Source: Pseudo-nitzschia pungens (Eukaryota > Bacillariophyta > Bacillariophyceae > Bacillariales > Bacillariaceae). Taken from it: DNA of 64,000 nt. The stretch lies in assembly GCA_037355855.1 (NCBI GenBank), contig CM074758.1, positions 2,143,001-2,207,000 of the forward strand, written 5' to 3'. The notes under the pieces are model-generated. The model saw only the letters and a list, made by a program, of their open reading frames with translations, was not told the DNA's origin and made no database searches. The translations under genes were made by a program, and so were the position numbers. How positions within the stretch are numbered: the first letter of the stretch is position 1; each line of letters begins with the position of its first letter. This document shows, one piece after another, positions 44,859 to 57,139 of this stretch.

Positions 44859-45511
44859 GTTGATGGATATATTTCGGATTCGGTGACCTTTTGTTGTGGG
44901 GTATCGTATCACTATGTTGGTCGTAAAATAGTCTTTTGCCTGTCTGTCTTTTGACGTCGCCGATCACAGATCAGAGTTCAATGCACACGAACCGGAACAA
45001 GGTGTCGTGATGATTTCGCCTTTAAACTGCGCTACGCGGTAACATAATTACTACGAAGTAAATCAAAATATTATTGATGAACCTAGTATGTTTTTTAATC
45101 TTACCTTCACCGTTCTCGTAAGATCTTACCGTATTGCTCGTCAGAACGAAGAGACGAAGTCACAGTGAAGCGTCAAGTCTGATAAAGTCTCATCAAAAAG
45201 TCACCAGTTTGACCCCAGTGTTCGACTTTCGAAGTTCGATTTACTTGTAGGGACTTGATTAGTCTCGTTTTTGAACTGCGGTTTCAATTTCAACTGACAA
45301 CTGCGAGCCGAAACTCCTTACCTTCATCATCTCAACAGAGACAAAGAGGAAGAAAATGAGAACGAGAGGAAGTCGAGAAGGAAGTTTTCTCAAAAACAGA
45401 AACGACGGAGCAACTGATCCTGTACATTTCGGTCAATTGCGTCCTGCCTTGCCATCAATCAAAGAGTTGACCAACATAAAAACCGATTTGAAATAAATTA
45501 CACCGATAATC
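44859..45511. other. Divergent promoter region
   Basis: About 650 bases between SFT2 (-) and the Rab-like gene (+). No gene or clear motif. Confidence 0.55.
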
Positions 45512-46212
45512 ATGAGCACGCGATCGCTACTAAGTTCGACAACTAAAGACGGTGACAAACAAAAATTCAAAGTGGTGCTTTTGGGCGATGAATCGTCAGG
45601 AAAGACATCCATTATTCGGCGTGCTGTGGAGGACAAGTTTTCCAAGGAGTACGAGGCGACTCTTGGTGTCGATTTGTTCACGAAGACAATCTGTACACCG
45701 GGGAACAAAGATATCCGACTCCAAGTATGGGACACATCCGGGCAAGAACGATTCAAAGCGAGTATTCCATCTTATGTCCGTGATTGCCACATTGCAATCA
45801 TAGCATTCGACGTCACGTCTCGCGAGCAATTTGGTTCTATCGAGAAATGGGTGAATCAAGTTTCAGAACTGCGCGAGCAAGATGAAGTTTGGATTTTCAT
45901 CGTCGCAACAAAATGCGATAAACCTCTTAGCCAGCGTTGTTTCACACAACAAGAAGTGGACACCAAGCTACAAAAGTTACAGAGACAAGAAGCACCGAAC
46001 AACAATATTGTGAGTGTGTTGATTCTCGTATAGGACTTTGGAGTCGTTTCTCTTGACCGCACCGAACGAAACCAACTAACTATGTGCCTTCTTCCGATAT
46101 TTCTCTGTTCGTACCACAGCTTCAATATATCGAAACATCAGGAAAAGCCGGTTTCAATATTCGCAAGATGTTTTACAGTATGACGACAAAATTGATTGAA
46201 CAAACAAGTTAG
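45512..46212 (+). CDS. Rab-like small GTPase lacking C-terminal cysteines
   Basis: Exon 1 45512-46009, intron 46010-46119 (GTGAGT...ACCACAG), exon 2 46120-46212; 196 residues. The fold is Rab6-like: P-loop LLGDESSGKTSII, switch I EYEATLGVDLFTKT, switch II WDTSGQERFKASIPSYVRD. The base-specificity motif reads TKCD rather than NKxD, and the last motif is ETSGKAG rather than ETSA. The protein ends KLIEQTS, without any Cys for geranylgeranylation, so stable membrane anchoring by the usual route is not expected. It may be a divergent Rab/Rabl or a soluble regulator in Golgi traffic. The splice supplies the ETSG motif, supporting the model. Confidence 0.88.
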
Positions 46213-46652
46213 ACATGGTAGTTGGTGGTGGTGGTGTTTCCGGTCGATAGGATTCGGACGAATAATTCTACATCGGACTTGAATTTCAGAGCTCGAAAAT
46301 CAGCGGGGTATCGATGCGTTGGAATACATGGTACAATCAGAACAATTTTGTTGTATGGCTTAATTTTCCCCCTTATTCGTCTGTTCCAAGCTCAGTATTT
46401 GGAAGGTGACTCGCCAGTGATCTGAACAGACGATTAAAGAGAAGGAACGACGATGCGGGACGGAGTGGGTCAAAAACTTTAAAAAAATGTGTAAAACCTT
46501 GTGTTGGAATTGGACGTCGCCCTTTAATCGACCTTCTAAATACTACGTAGAATATAGCTACTCCCTTACCAACTAGGAATCACAGTTCATGTGGTCAGTC
46601 CGTCTTTGTGACTGTCAAGAATCAGAATTTAACAAATCGGTTCCTGATCCCA
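46213..46652. other. Convergent intergenic spacer
   Basis: About 440 bases, GGT-repeat near 46222-46236, otherwise nothing seen. Confidence 0.55.
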
Positions 46653-49142
46653 TTAGTACATCCCCATTAGCTCCTTTGAGAACTCAGCGGCAAAGTCGTC
46701 GTCGTCACTATCGGTATTGCTCCCTTCACTTGAATTGTCAACATTTGATTCTCTCAGTACTTTTTGCACAGGTTGAATGCTGCTTTTCGCCACTCCAGGT
46801 GTGACTGTGTGAAGCAAGAATGGAGTTGGATTGCGTCGAGTCATACTCCAAAAGCATTCCATCAGCCAGGCTGACTTCACTAATCTACAACCAGGTATCT
46901 TTCTTGCTGCTAACGCCTTATCTGTACCATCCTTTGCCGCGACGACATGAGTTACAGTGTGATCAACTGCATCTTGTGTCTAGAAGTTTCAGGAACGCGT
47001 TAAAATGACAAGTCAGATTTTCACTGAAAGTAAAATGTTACTGATAAAAGCATGTGAGCATGTCAGGCACAAAACCAATTCAACTTTCGCCCTTACCTTT
47101 GCACCCAGGTTTTGAGCATAACGAACAAAATGCGGCCTAGCGGAGCCGGCACCAATGACCTGTTTATGCAAAGGCACCAAACCACTTAAAACCATGTTTG
47201 ACCCCATCAGTACCTCTCTCCTCATTTCTCTCAATGTCTGCGGGACAGTCTTTCGGTTCCCTTCTGAACTCTGTCGATAATACCGTCGGTGGAGGTTTTC
47301 TAATATGTTCTTGGTCCAGAGTAATTGTTCGTCACTGTTTGTTGGGGCAGAACCAGAGAGGTCTGCACCGGCAGCATTATTGATATCGGCGAAGCCAACA
47401 AATGGTTTCCAATGGTATGGTCGAACCAGAAGTAAATTATCTGGTGGTTCTCCCTTGATTGTCGAATTGCTATTATCTTTCGCATTTGCCCAAACGTCTT
47501 CCCGATCATCGACAACTGCTGTCATGGTTCCTCCACAGGGAAAAATCCGTTTCAGACTTTTTACATCTCGCCCCAAATCACCCACATCGGTTCGGGAGAC
47601 AATGCGACTCCCAAACACCCTTTGCCTCAAATCTTTTGCCTTCAGCTCCGACTCTTCGGCAGAACGCAGTCCCAATCGCATGTGTTCGAGTTTTTCTTTG
47701 GTCATGCGCTCGTACTTTTTGGCTTCCCCTTTGTCTTCCACGGCTTCGCTAATTTGGAAAGAAACCTTCTTCTTCTTCTTCGGTGGTTTTGTGTTGCTCT
47801 CCTCCCCAGCGTTCTCAGTACCGCTGCTTTCATTTGTTACAGGAACTTCGTCAATGGTTCGTTTGTTTTCAGCTTTCAAATTTTGTGAAAACTCCTCCTC
47901 AGCTAGTTTCACGTCATACCGCAATCGCTCCAACTCATCCGAATCCATAGCGGCACCCGCCAACTTCCGACAAAGAACCATAGCGATTTCTTCTGCATAT
48001 TGACGGGTACCTGCGGTATACACAGATACCTCGTACATGTCTTGAACCCCTTCTAAAAATTCCTTGACATAAGGTCTCAATTTGACGTAATGCTGTGACC
48101 GCAGATGCACGTGCCGAGGATCCATTCCCTTTTTTGCAGCGGAGTCGGCACCTTCAAAAATTGGCAAGCTGATGGTGCGAACATCCCCGTAATGTTCTGC
48201 TCCTGGATCAGAGGTCACGTATTTTATAGCCCTTGCATCAGATGTTGCATGAACCAACGTGTGATCCAAATCCAACACCAATGAGAGTCGCTTTTGCCTA
48301 AGTAGTCGCCTCGAATCTAAGAGAGCCATGTTCTCACTTTCTCGTTGGGATACTATCATCGTCACCCCACCAGATACCGTCACCTGAGAAGTTTTTTCAG
48401 TGTTGTTATTGTTAGATTCTGTTTGAAAGTTTTTATCTTGGTTCTTCAAAACTCCACGCGCGCCACATATGACGCACATTCCATCAAGAAATGTTGGATG
48501 CAAACATTCCTCAATCACCGCAACAATAAGTTTGTGTTGCGACTTGTTTTCTCTTAAACTATTTAAGATTCTGAGTATTCCTGTTGCCGGAGCATGTATG
48601 GGTAAAGTTTCCTTTGCTTTCGTAGCCGTCGCAGTCGTTGTCGGCGGAAGGGTCGTAGTGGAAGTCGAAGGTGCAACAGTTTTTTTTTCTGGGTGTGTTG
48701 ATCCCGATTCATTGTTTTCGGATTTCGTTCTGGTTGATACCTCCGGTTTTCGATTATTCTTTGCAGCAAGCAACTCCTTTAGACTCATTCCTTTCGATTT
48801 AGTTGCTGACAACGATGAAGATTCATTGCTAGTCTGCTTGCTTTGGTTCTCGCTCTTCTCAGGGACAGCAACTGCAACCGTCAGTTTTTGGGTCTTTTTC
48901 CGTCTACTGGGTCGTTTGTGTTTAGGGGCAACTACAGTCGCCGGGTTGTTGTTCTTGTTGTTGTCACTTCGTTTGCATACATGTGCGATCATTTCTCCTT
49001 TGCGAACAAACGATCCCGAACTAACCACCCAATGATCGATTACGACATTTTCCCCTGGAATTACCACGTCCGTGGCTGTAGCTTGGCGTTCATCGTTCTG
49101 CCCTTTTCCATCGCCGTCATTCCTACTCGTCGACATGGCCAA
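46653..49142 (-). CDS. FCP1: FCP1-type RNA polymerase II CTD phosphatase
   Basis: Exon 1 49142-47097, intron 46980-47096 (GTAAGG...TTCTAG), exon 2 46979-46653; 790 residues. The N-terminus (about 22-60) is a biotinyl/lipoyl-like fold (VVIPGENVVIDHWVVSSGSF, VRKGEMIAHV), as in fungal and animal FCP1. The catalytic FCP/NLI domain begins near 284 with LVLDLDHTLVHAT (DxDxT nucleophile) and continues HYVKLRPYVKEFLEGV, YTAGTRQYAEEIA and MTAVVDDREDVWA. The exon junction leads into a BRCT domain: FVRYAQNLGAK joined to TQDAVDHTVTHVVAAKDGTD, then KSAWLMECFWS. The tail is acidic with SDDDDFAAEFSKEL. Insertions between catalytic motifs contain a KPPKKKKKVSF basic patch, likely a nuclear localisation signal. 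FCP1 dephosphorylates the CTD to recycle polymerase II. Confidence 0.93.
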
Positions 49143-49693
49143 AGTATAACTCTGGTAGACTTGGGAAAAAGTTACTCAAGATATCGAATCGCTCTCTCGA
49201 TTGTCCCTGTTCATGCACCTTTATCACTTTCTTATTCACTGATCACAAGTCCATTCATTTTGCTCAAACGGCGTACGAAGTAAAATTATTCAACTTCAAG
49301 ACTTGATTTTCACGAGACAAGAAATTTAAAAAAACATAGGCAATAATAAAATGAAGTACAGAGGTAATAATCTTACTGTCATAAGAAGAGATGGTTCTCA
49401 GTTTTCCATCGGCGTGAAACCATCGATATTATTGTCCCATTTTATCACTACTCTTATCCTTAATCTAAGTGCAGACGTAGGCCAAATTCAAATTGGAAAG
49501 CTGCAAAGAGATGCATAATGATATTCCAATCCTCGCAACGAAGTGAATCGGAAAAAACTAAGATGGCATCGAAGGCATTGGATACGGAGTCTTTCGAAAG
49601 TCGAAACTTCCTTCAACCGGAAGTGAAAGGAAGTGCTTGGTGCTTCAAACAAGGATCCTTTTACAATACAATTGAGTCCACACTTCGGTTCAT
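49143..49693. other. Intergenic spacer between FCP1 and the histidine-rich gene
   Basis: About 550 bases, upstream of FCP1 (-) and downstream of the next minus-strand gene. No ORF is supported. Confidence 0.55.
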
Positions 49694-50734
49694 CTATTTC
49701 TGAACGTTCCAGTCGAGTTCCATTGGATTTGCAGGTTCCTCCTTGTCAGAATGGCCGTGTCCGTGGTCACTATAGAACAAAAATGAAACAGATCAAATTG
49801 AAGTCAGTAAATCGTAACCAAAAGCACCAAGTAAATGGAAGAGGGCAGTTTGAATACGTACTGTCCGTCGCAATGCCCGTGTCCATGGCTGTGATCGTGC
49901 CCACTACCCAAAGATTAACGCGAATTGTAGATGTTGTGGTGCAATCGCCACCAAAACCGAGGTTGGAAAGACGGATAAAATGTGTCAGCGTTAGATGGTG
50001 CTCCTGATGAAGATGAGTGCCATAAAAAATCCTGAAAACTTACTGATCGTCGTGACTTGTTTCTTCCTTGTGATCATGGCCGTGTTCATGGCCGTGCTCA
50101 TGGCTACAAAGAAGGAAACAAAAGCACAGGCAGATTGTTAGATTGGATGTAACGAGAATCCTCATGCCATTTTGCTTTTCACCTAGTGTCAACGATCAAC
50201 CAAGCTTTCCAACAAGTGAAACTTACTGCTCGTGGTCGTGACCCTCACACTTTCCATGGTCGTGCCCATGGTCATGCCCCTCGCTCTTCTCTTTCTCGTG
50301 ATCGTGTCCATGATCGTGTCCTTTGCACTCTCCGTGATCATGCCCATGGCTATGTCCGTGATCGTGGTCCTCGCTCTTTCCATGATCATGTCCATGTTCA
50401 CTTCAAAACATATTTTGCGTCAAAAACAACCAATTTTAGTAAAGGATCCTCGAAAAGCAGCTCTTCAATATGAATCCAATTATCATTCGTCCCGTACGGT
50501 ACACATTGCAGCAAAAAAATGAATTTTTTCTTGTATTACGTACTGATCTAAGGTACACTTTTGATCCCCGTGGTAATGCGCGTTTGGGTCGTCGTCTTTC
50601 AATGCCCGGATTTCTCCGTCCTTGTCCTTGAGTTCCGCTCGCAAGGTTCCGATGTATCCACGTAGGATCACCTGCTGAGCGGGAGTCAACGCTCCAAGGC
50701 AGGTCTTTACTTTCTCGGGAATGGGATCTACCAT
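49694..50734 (-). CDS. Histidine-rich metal-binding protein built from phase-matched His-repeat exons
   Basis: Five exons: 50734-50544, 50400-50227, 50103-50044, 49903-49862 and 49769-49694; 180 residues. Exon 1 encodes a soluble helical head (MVDPIPEKVKTCLGALTPAQ, GTLRAELKDKDGEIRALKDD, HYHGDQKCTLD). Exons 2-4 (174, 60 and 42 bases, all multiples of three) and the start of exon 5 encode HGHDH-type repeats (EHGHDHGKSEDHDHGHSHGH, HEHGHEHGHDHKEE, HGHDHSHGHGHCDGH). Every intron interrupts a His codon after CA, and each acceptor supplies T or C. There is no signal peptide or membrane segment. Such His clusters bind zinc, nickel or copper, so metal buffering or chaperoning is likely; the metal is not knowable here. 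The end is EEPANPMELDWNVQK. Only exon 1 would be found by simple ORF search. Confidence 0.82.
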
Positions 50735-53262
50735 TTTGTCTGTTTTCAGATTATGTGTGGTTGTGTGGTTGGGCTTCCGTTCGGTGTCAAAAATATACCG
50801 GTAAAGAAAGTGAATCTGTCGATCAAGATCTTACCTCGAAGTAAGGCCTTTTTCGATTGTGCTGCTTTTAAAAAGCGTAATTTACTGCTTGTACTTCTTA
50901 CGGTAATTACTTCGTATTTTACTAACTTCTTCTTGTTCGAAATTCGAAACTAAATAAGGTATGTACCGGTAGAACGCATTAAGCTCGCTAGTAACTTACC
51001 ACCAGCAGTAATTACGAGTACGAGTAATTACTCAAATTGGCTCAAACTCAGGCCAATTCAAAAATCTAAACTATTATTGCATTAACTTTATTCCAGATTG
51101 CTAAACAATGTGTTCTTCTAAAAGTGATTTTTTTCTGCTTATTCAGTGTTGATTGTCTGTTTTGCGCATCAGCTGCAGGGAGAATACCATTTTCATCAAA
51201 AGTAAATTTATAGAAAGTAAGAACCAAGTGTTTGGAGGTATGACTAGTACTATCCCCAGAATTGGATATTTTGTACTATGCTAGTTTACCTTTATAAGGG
51301 AAAATCTGGCAAGGGTTGAAATGAGTCAAATAAATATTGTACACACTGCATGGTAATGGACACTTTCTTGAATTGACAAACTCAAAATACACAAAAACTG
51401 ACTCAAACCATAAAAAATGCATCAATTTACTATTCAAATAAACACATTTTATGGCATTGAAAAGATTCCATAATGGTTGAAAACCCAGTGGATTGGTTCA
51501 ACATTGAAAACTACAGGAATAGTTGCAGGTATCAGCTTGCCATTTTCCTTACTTTCACAGGGTCTTCAAAGAAGACACAAATGCCAGACATCATTTCCAT
51601 TGCTATCACAAGCCCCCTTGCTCTGCAATCAGTTGACGTCTGAATCAACAAAACCCAGTGAAACAGAGGCATAGACTGTTTTCTCCCTGAAACATGTTTG
51701 TTATTTTCCCCTTTCTCTCCCCCACATGTTACTGTAAGGAAAATTTTAAACCAGTGGTGGTCTGTGATTCTGTCTACATGAGTTTGGAATGAACATGAAC
51801 GTGTAGGAAGGGCACCACATTGTAGTTGGTTAGTTTGATTGCATCTCACAAACCCTGGAATTTCAATGATAGTATGGTGTTATGTACTGTAAGTAATAAA
51901 TCACTATCATGGCGGTAACAATTTTTGTTTGCATTGTTGGAAGCGGACAACAAGAACAAGGTCGACTTGTACTTTATCCCGGAGGGCCAGCACAGGTTCG
52001 TTTTCAGTGGTGCAATGTGTTGGTGACATCCCAACTTGCTGCCTTTGACTTCTGGGAGTAGAAAAATTGTACGTATGCTCCTTTGTTGATTTCTGGTCTT
52101 ACTGTTGATGGTCTTCCGGGTGGTGGTCTCGGGCGTTGGGAATGCCCGAGTGCCTCGGAACGTATCGGGTTTTTGTTCAGTGCCGTTGGCCATCTCAAAA
52201 ATACAAGTACATAATACCACGACTACGAGTGGTACAATAAAATTTACGAGTGACGGGACTAAGACTAAAAACATTCCTTCCGGTATCTCGTAGCGCAACT
52301 TTCAACTATTTCTGTTTTTAAAGTCGCTCGAAAGATGCAGAGATAGAAATTGTGTTTGGGGATAAACGTGGTACCACTGCCAAGCAAGACCGGGTTTTAA
52401 GCCGAAGCCTGACGTTTTAGTAAGTAATGACTTTGATCTGGCACGAGTCCGATATAATAACTGTTTCTTGCATCGGTGCGCAATACCAGTACTGGGAGAT
52501 TTTTGAACCATCCAGTTCCTTTAACAATACGGCCTTCACGTACCGGTACCACACTCATTAAGGTTACTGGCATCTACTCCGTATCTAATTCTTTATCTAC
52601 ATACTATTTTCTACGTAGAACCTCGTAGTAGGATGCTACGGCCGTTGGCGAAATCCGTGCTGTCTCGTTGAGCGCCTCTAGGTCGCGTCCAACAACTAAA
52701 AACAACAACGAAAAAGACCTGTAATGCCGTGCGTAATAGTATTAACTCCTAATTACGAAGAAGTAATAATACTACTGGTATCGCATGTCATTCCGGTTCC
52801 GGCACCGGTGTTTTTTTTGACGGTTTGTTTTGATGACTAGCGGTTCGTAAGGTTTTTACCGTACTAACAGCAAGGGACGCCAACAACAATCAAAACATCC
52901 GAAAGCACAAACCCGAATCAAACTACAACTACGATTCCAACGCCAACTTTGAAGTGGTCTATCACCAGATTGCTTCAAAAAATAGTACGATTAAAACGAA
53001 GCATCAGGAGGAAGTGAGGAAGAGAAAGCTAACACAATTCTTAGAAGTTACTGCTTACAAATAAGATAATCGCTAAAATCCTTTTGGATCTTCAAATCCG
53101 TTCCAATCGACTCGACCTGAGTACGAACCAAACGAAACCAAACTCTACCAAACGATACGAAACGGCGCGAATCAGCACCGGATTCTTGCCGTTGAACAAC
53201 TTGTGAATTGGATACTAACAAACCGCGCCGATCTCTGTTCCCCATATTATATTAGCACCGCA
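50735..53262. other. Long gene-poor divergent region
   Basis: About 2.5 kb with no supportable gene. AT-rich between about 51050 and 51900. It contains many GTACCGGTA, TTACGAAGTA and CTACGTAG palindromic words near both ends. It holds the upstream regions of the histidine-rich gene (-) and the exchanger gene (+). No terminal repeats or LTRs were recognised. Confidence 0.5.
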
Positions 53263-56006
53263 ATGACCAAATCAAATTCAGATACAGAGGCACACAAGGC
53301 CGACATCGAATCGGGCAGCAACTGCCAGAATAGAATGAATTCATGCTTCCGGAAAAGGCGCGAGCCGATAGTCATTGAGACACCCATCGGAGTGACGCTT
53401 CGTGGCAAAGGTCAACTTCGGGCCGCCGTCCAAACTGTAGTGTTTGGAGCCCTGCTGATGGGATACGGCGTATTCCACGCCGTTTCAACGACATTCACTG
53501 AGGAAGATACCCTTTCCGATGAACAATTTCTTCGATATCTGCAGCAAGAGGATACCAACAGTACCTTTGTCGATCCTCTTGTAGGAACTGAAGCTATTTC
53601 TTGTGATGACATGAAAAAGGCCGGTTCATGGTGGGAGACCATCCTTTACTGCATAGGAATTTTTTACATGTTTCTTGCGCTCGCTATTGTTTGTGATGAA
53701 TTCTTTGTGCCGGCGTTGGAAGAGTTATCGGGTCCGCGCCGATTAAATATGAGCATGGATGTTGCAGGTAAGTTGAAATCAAGTTAAAGTTACTTTTCTT
53801 TTGTTGTTTTTGTTGTTACTGTTATTGTTATTGATGTTCGTTCTATTCTAGTAGTTGCTCTGAAAGCTTAAAAATGGAATTCCTTGGCGGAAGACTCTTC
53901 TTCTCAACTAGTTTTTTCTATTTCTGCGATCGATTTTCTCCCCCAAACCACCTCAAAACTCTCTTCTGCAGGTGCAACGTTAATGGCAGCGGGTGGATCA
54001 GCCCCAGAACTCGCTACCTCTCTGATCGGTACTTTCAGGCAATCTGAAATCGGTTTTGGTACCATTGTGGGATCTGCTGTTTTTAATATCCTATTTGTCA
54101 TCGGGATGTGCTCCCTTCTTGCCAAGGACGTCTTAACTTTGACGTGGTGGCCATTGTTTCGCGACTCGCTCTATTACACTATTGGACTCGTAATGCTTGC
54201 GGTTTTTACTGGCTTCCACACCAAAAATGAAATTCAGCTTTGGGAGTCTTGTGTGCTTTTTGCGATGTACCTCGGGTATTGTTTGCTCATGTGGCAAAAC
54301 AAGAACCTGTACAAGGCGGTCACTGGAAAAGTCCTCGTATATCCTGACGAAGACGAAGAGCCCGAAGAGGATGCTCGCACCGCAAGCAACGGCAGCAGTG
54401 GTATTGGTCGCAACGACGACAACGTCAATCGGGATAACGAAGCCGGCGAAAATGCCGAAGATACAAGTACTGCATCTAACATGCAAAGGCAATCTTCCAA
54501 GGGCAGCGTCCAAAGTTCGAAGAGTCATGCTAGCCTTGCGAGCCATCGGAGTCAGCGAAGCTATCGAGGCAGCGACAGATCGACTGCCAGTCATCCACAC
54601 TTTCTCTGGCAAGGAACCTTTCGAGCTGGTATTCTCAAACTTCTCAAAGATGGCGACTCTTGGGCAGATACGGCAGGTGCAGGAATGGTTTCCAAGATCA
54701 TGGGTGATGCCGATTATGTTTTTGAACAGGTTGATAAGGATGGAAACGGCCACATCGACAGAGTGGAACTGAGACAACTTTTTGACTTGTTGGAATGCAA
54801 TGCCACTCCCGAAGAGATGGAGGATGTCTTTTTGCAACTCGATTCGAACAAAGACGGCGTGGTAAGTCTCTTTTGGTCTTCTGCGAGTCGTTGTGTTTTT
54901 AGCTACTCGTGTGAGGTGTAAGGTGCGAGCGTGTGTTCGTGCGTGTGTACATTGTTGCAATCCAACGCTAATCTGTTGACCTATCCGTTCTTGCAAAAAT
55001 AGATCAGTCGCAAAGAATTCACAGAATGGTATTTTAGATCCGAGGAACGAATCATGTCTCAGGTCCGACATGTCTTCGACCAGATTGATGTAGACAAGTC
55101 GAACACTCTAGACAAGGAGGAGCTGAAAACGTTGTTGTCTACTCTCGATCCACACGTCTGCGACGAAGACGTAGAATCTGCGCTTTCTGAAATGTACAGG
55201 CATGGAGACCCAGATGAAATATCGTTCGAAGAATTCAGTGAATGGTACAAGCATTCCATGATCTACGAAAGGCAGAAACAGATGATTGAGGAGGATATGG
55301 GGGGAGTCTGTGACAATCTGTACCCTCCAACAGCTGGAGGTTTCCGAGATTGGGTTTGGTATATTATTTGCCTTCCCTTGGTGTTTGTGTTGACTTTTAC
55401 AGTTCCTGATGTCCAAAGACCAGGGTATGGAAAGTGGTGCTATCTTACTTTCCTCATCTCTATCGCATGGATTGGCGGCTTCTCGTATTTCATGGTCGAC
55501 TGGGCCGAACTTGTGGGAAACACCTTTAAAATTCCTAGCGAATTAATGGGTTTGACCATTCTGGCAGCTGGAACTTCAGTTCCTGATTTGCTCTCTAGTG
55601 TGATCGTAGCTCGACGCGGTCAAGGTGACATGGCTGTATCATCGTCCGTTGGAAGTAATATTTTCGATATTCTTGTGGGTCTTCCTGTTCCATGGATGTT
55701 GTACTCGGCTGTACACAAGGCAGAGCCCGTGAAAGTGAGTAAAAGAATCCAATCAAATGGCGGACCAAAATCGATTCCTTGGAAAGAATTTCGTTCTCAC
55801 ACTCATTGTCGTTTCCGCAGATCGGATCAGAAGGACTTGTGAGATCATTACTAATTTTGGTCGGTATGATAATTTTGGTAATTGGCTCTGTTCATTGTCA
55901 AGGGTGGAAGTTGACGAAGATATTGGGTGGAATTATGTTCTTGTTTTACATTTTGTTCCTGGTTCAAGCTGTTGTCCTTGAATTGCCGTTTAAGGTGTGC
56001 GTATAG
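53263..56006 (+). CDS. NCKX-type Na+/Ca2+(K+) exchanger with EF-hands in the cytosolic loop
   Basis: Four exons: 53263-53767, 53972-54861, 55003-55734 and 55821-56006; 770 residues. The N-terminal half has the first membrane cluster with the alpha-1 repeat, rebuilt across intron 1 as VAGATLMAAGGSAPELATSL, then GFGTIVGSAVFNILF. The C-terminal half has alpha-2: MGLTILAAGTSVPDLLSSVI then VSSSVGSNIFDILVG. This is the SLC24/NCKX arrangement. The central loop has a DEDEEPEEDA patch, a Ser-rich region and EF-hands: DKDGNGHIDRVE, DSNKDGVISRKE (formed by the second splice), DVDKSNTLDKEE, and a degenerate fourth (GDPDEISFEEF). Calcium binding to the loop probably gates transport. The first 70 residues are hydrophilic before the first helix. 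The start ATG at 53263 follows stop-containing leader sequence. Confidence 0.92.
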
Positions 56007-57139
56007 GAAGCAGAATTGCAAGAATATTAGTTTAGTTTTCACATCAATGCTACTATCGCCGCCGCCACCACCACCACCACCATCGAATATTGGGCGACAG
56101 GAAGTTTAATAATGTTTAAATCATGAAGCAGAGTATCACCGTCATTCACAACGGGGACAGGGAGAAATTAATTGGTCGAGAGCCACGGAATGTATTTATT
56201 ATATAATATTATGAATAAATCAATGAATGTTTCAAAATGCGGTAGTTACTTCTCAACAATCGCATCAACTGTACCACGTACTTCTCATACTAGTACGAAG
56301 ACAGACTTTCTAGGTTTGGTCCATTTGCACTCGATTCCATGTCCCGGTATCTGAAACTGTGATCGCACTTTATCGTTCCATTAAACTCACTTCCCATCAA
56401 CAAGAGCCCTTCGGTGGAAACTCTGGGGCAACGGCGAAGACGCAGCCTTTGCAACCGGATTTTTTCTCTTTCAGTTCTTTGTTACAATGCCAACCGAGTT
56501 TAGAAAAGCACATGCTCTATTAGAATTTTTGATCGACACGATGATTACAATTACTTTCTGTCTGGCATTGCAGTACAAGCATGAGCAATATATTTTATTC
56601 CTGCTTAGTAATAGTTTTGTTTTTCTAAAATAAAAAACAACAGATGCATTCTTCTCCTACCGGTACCGTTTGCATCGATACGAAATACAAGTACTTCGTA
56701 GTAAATTTCCCTCACACAGTTTCTTCGTTGTCAGTGAGAAATCTGCATGGTACGTAGGTACATGGCTAAAAAGGGTCCTGTGGTGTGCCTCCTTCGTATT
56801 CACTTAATGCGTCTGAATCACTGCATTCAAACTAGCGTAAAAGACGAATCCGCAGTACGTCCTTCACTGCTTGAGTCGGTGTACTTCAGGATATCGCAGG
56901 TGGCTGTTTCAACAATCAGTTGCATTTCAGAACATTTTTTTGGGATCACTCGGTTGCATGAAATCAGATGTAGGTGGAAAAAAAAAGTACGCACCAAAAA
57001 TCGAAATCTGTTCGTGCAATATCTGATGATACCAAGTCTATTTGTATTCTGGATACTTTTCGCAAAGTCCGCAACTTGTTGTCTTTACCAATCAATGAAT
57101 GTCCACGTCAATCTGTGGACTTCGATAGTACGAAGATTT
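56007..57139. other. Convergent intergenic region
   Basis: About 1.1 kb with a CCG/CCA triplet run near 56056-56081. The ORF at 56747-57325 overlaps the PPR gene on the other strand and has no recognisable domain. No gene is supported. Confidence 0.55.

Noticed and set aside
50186..50473. Plus-strand His/Arg-rich ORF (GRAHGHAPRSS...)
   Set aside because: It is the reverse reading of the His-repeat exon; the minus-strand splice model keeps phase through five exons.
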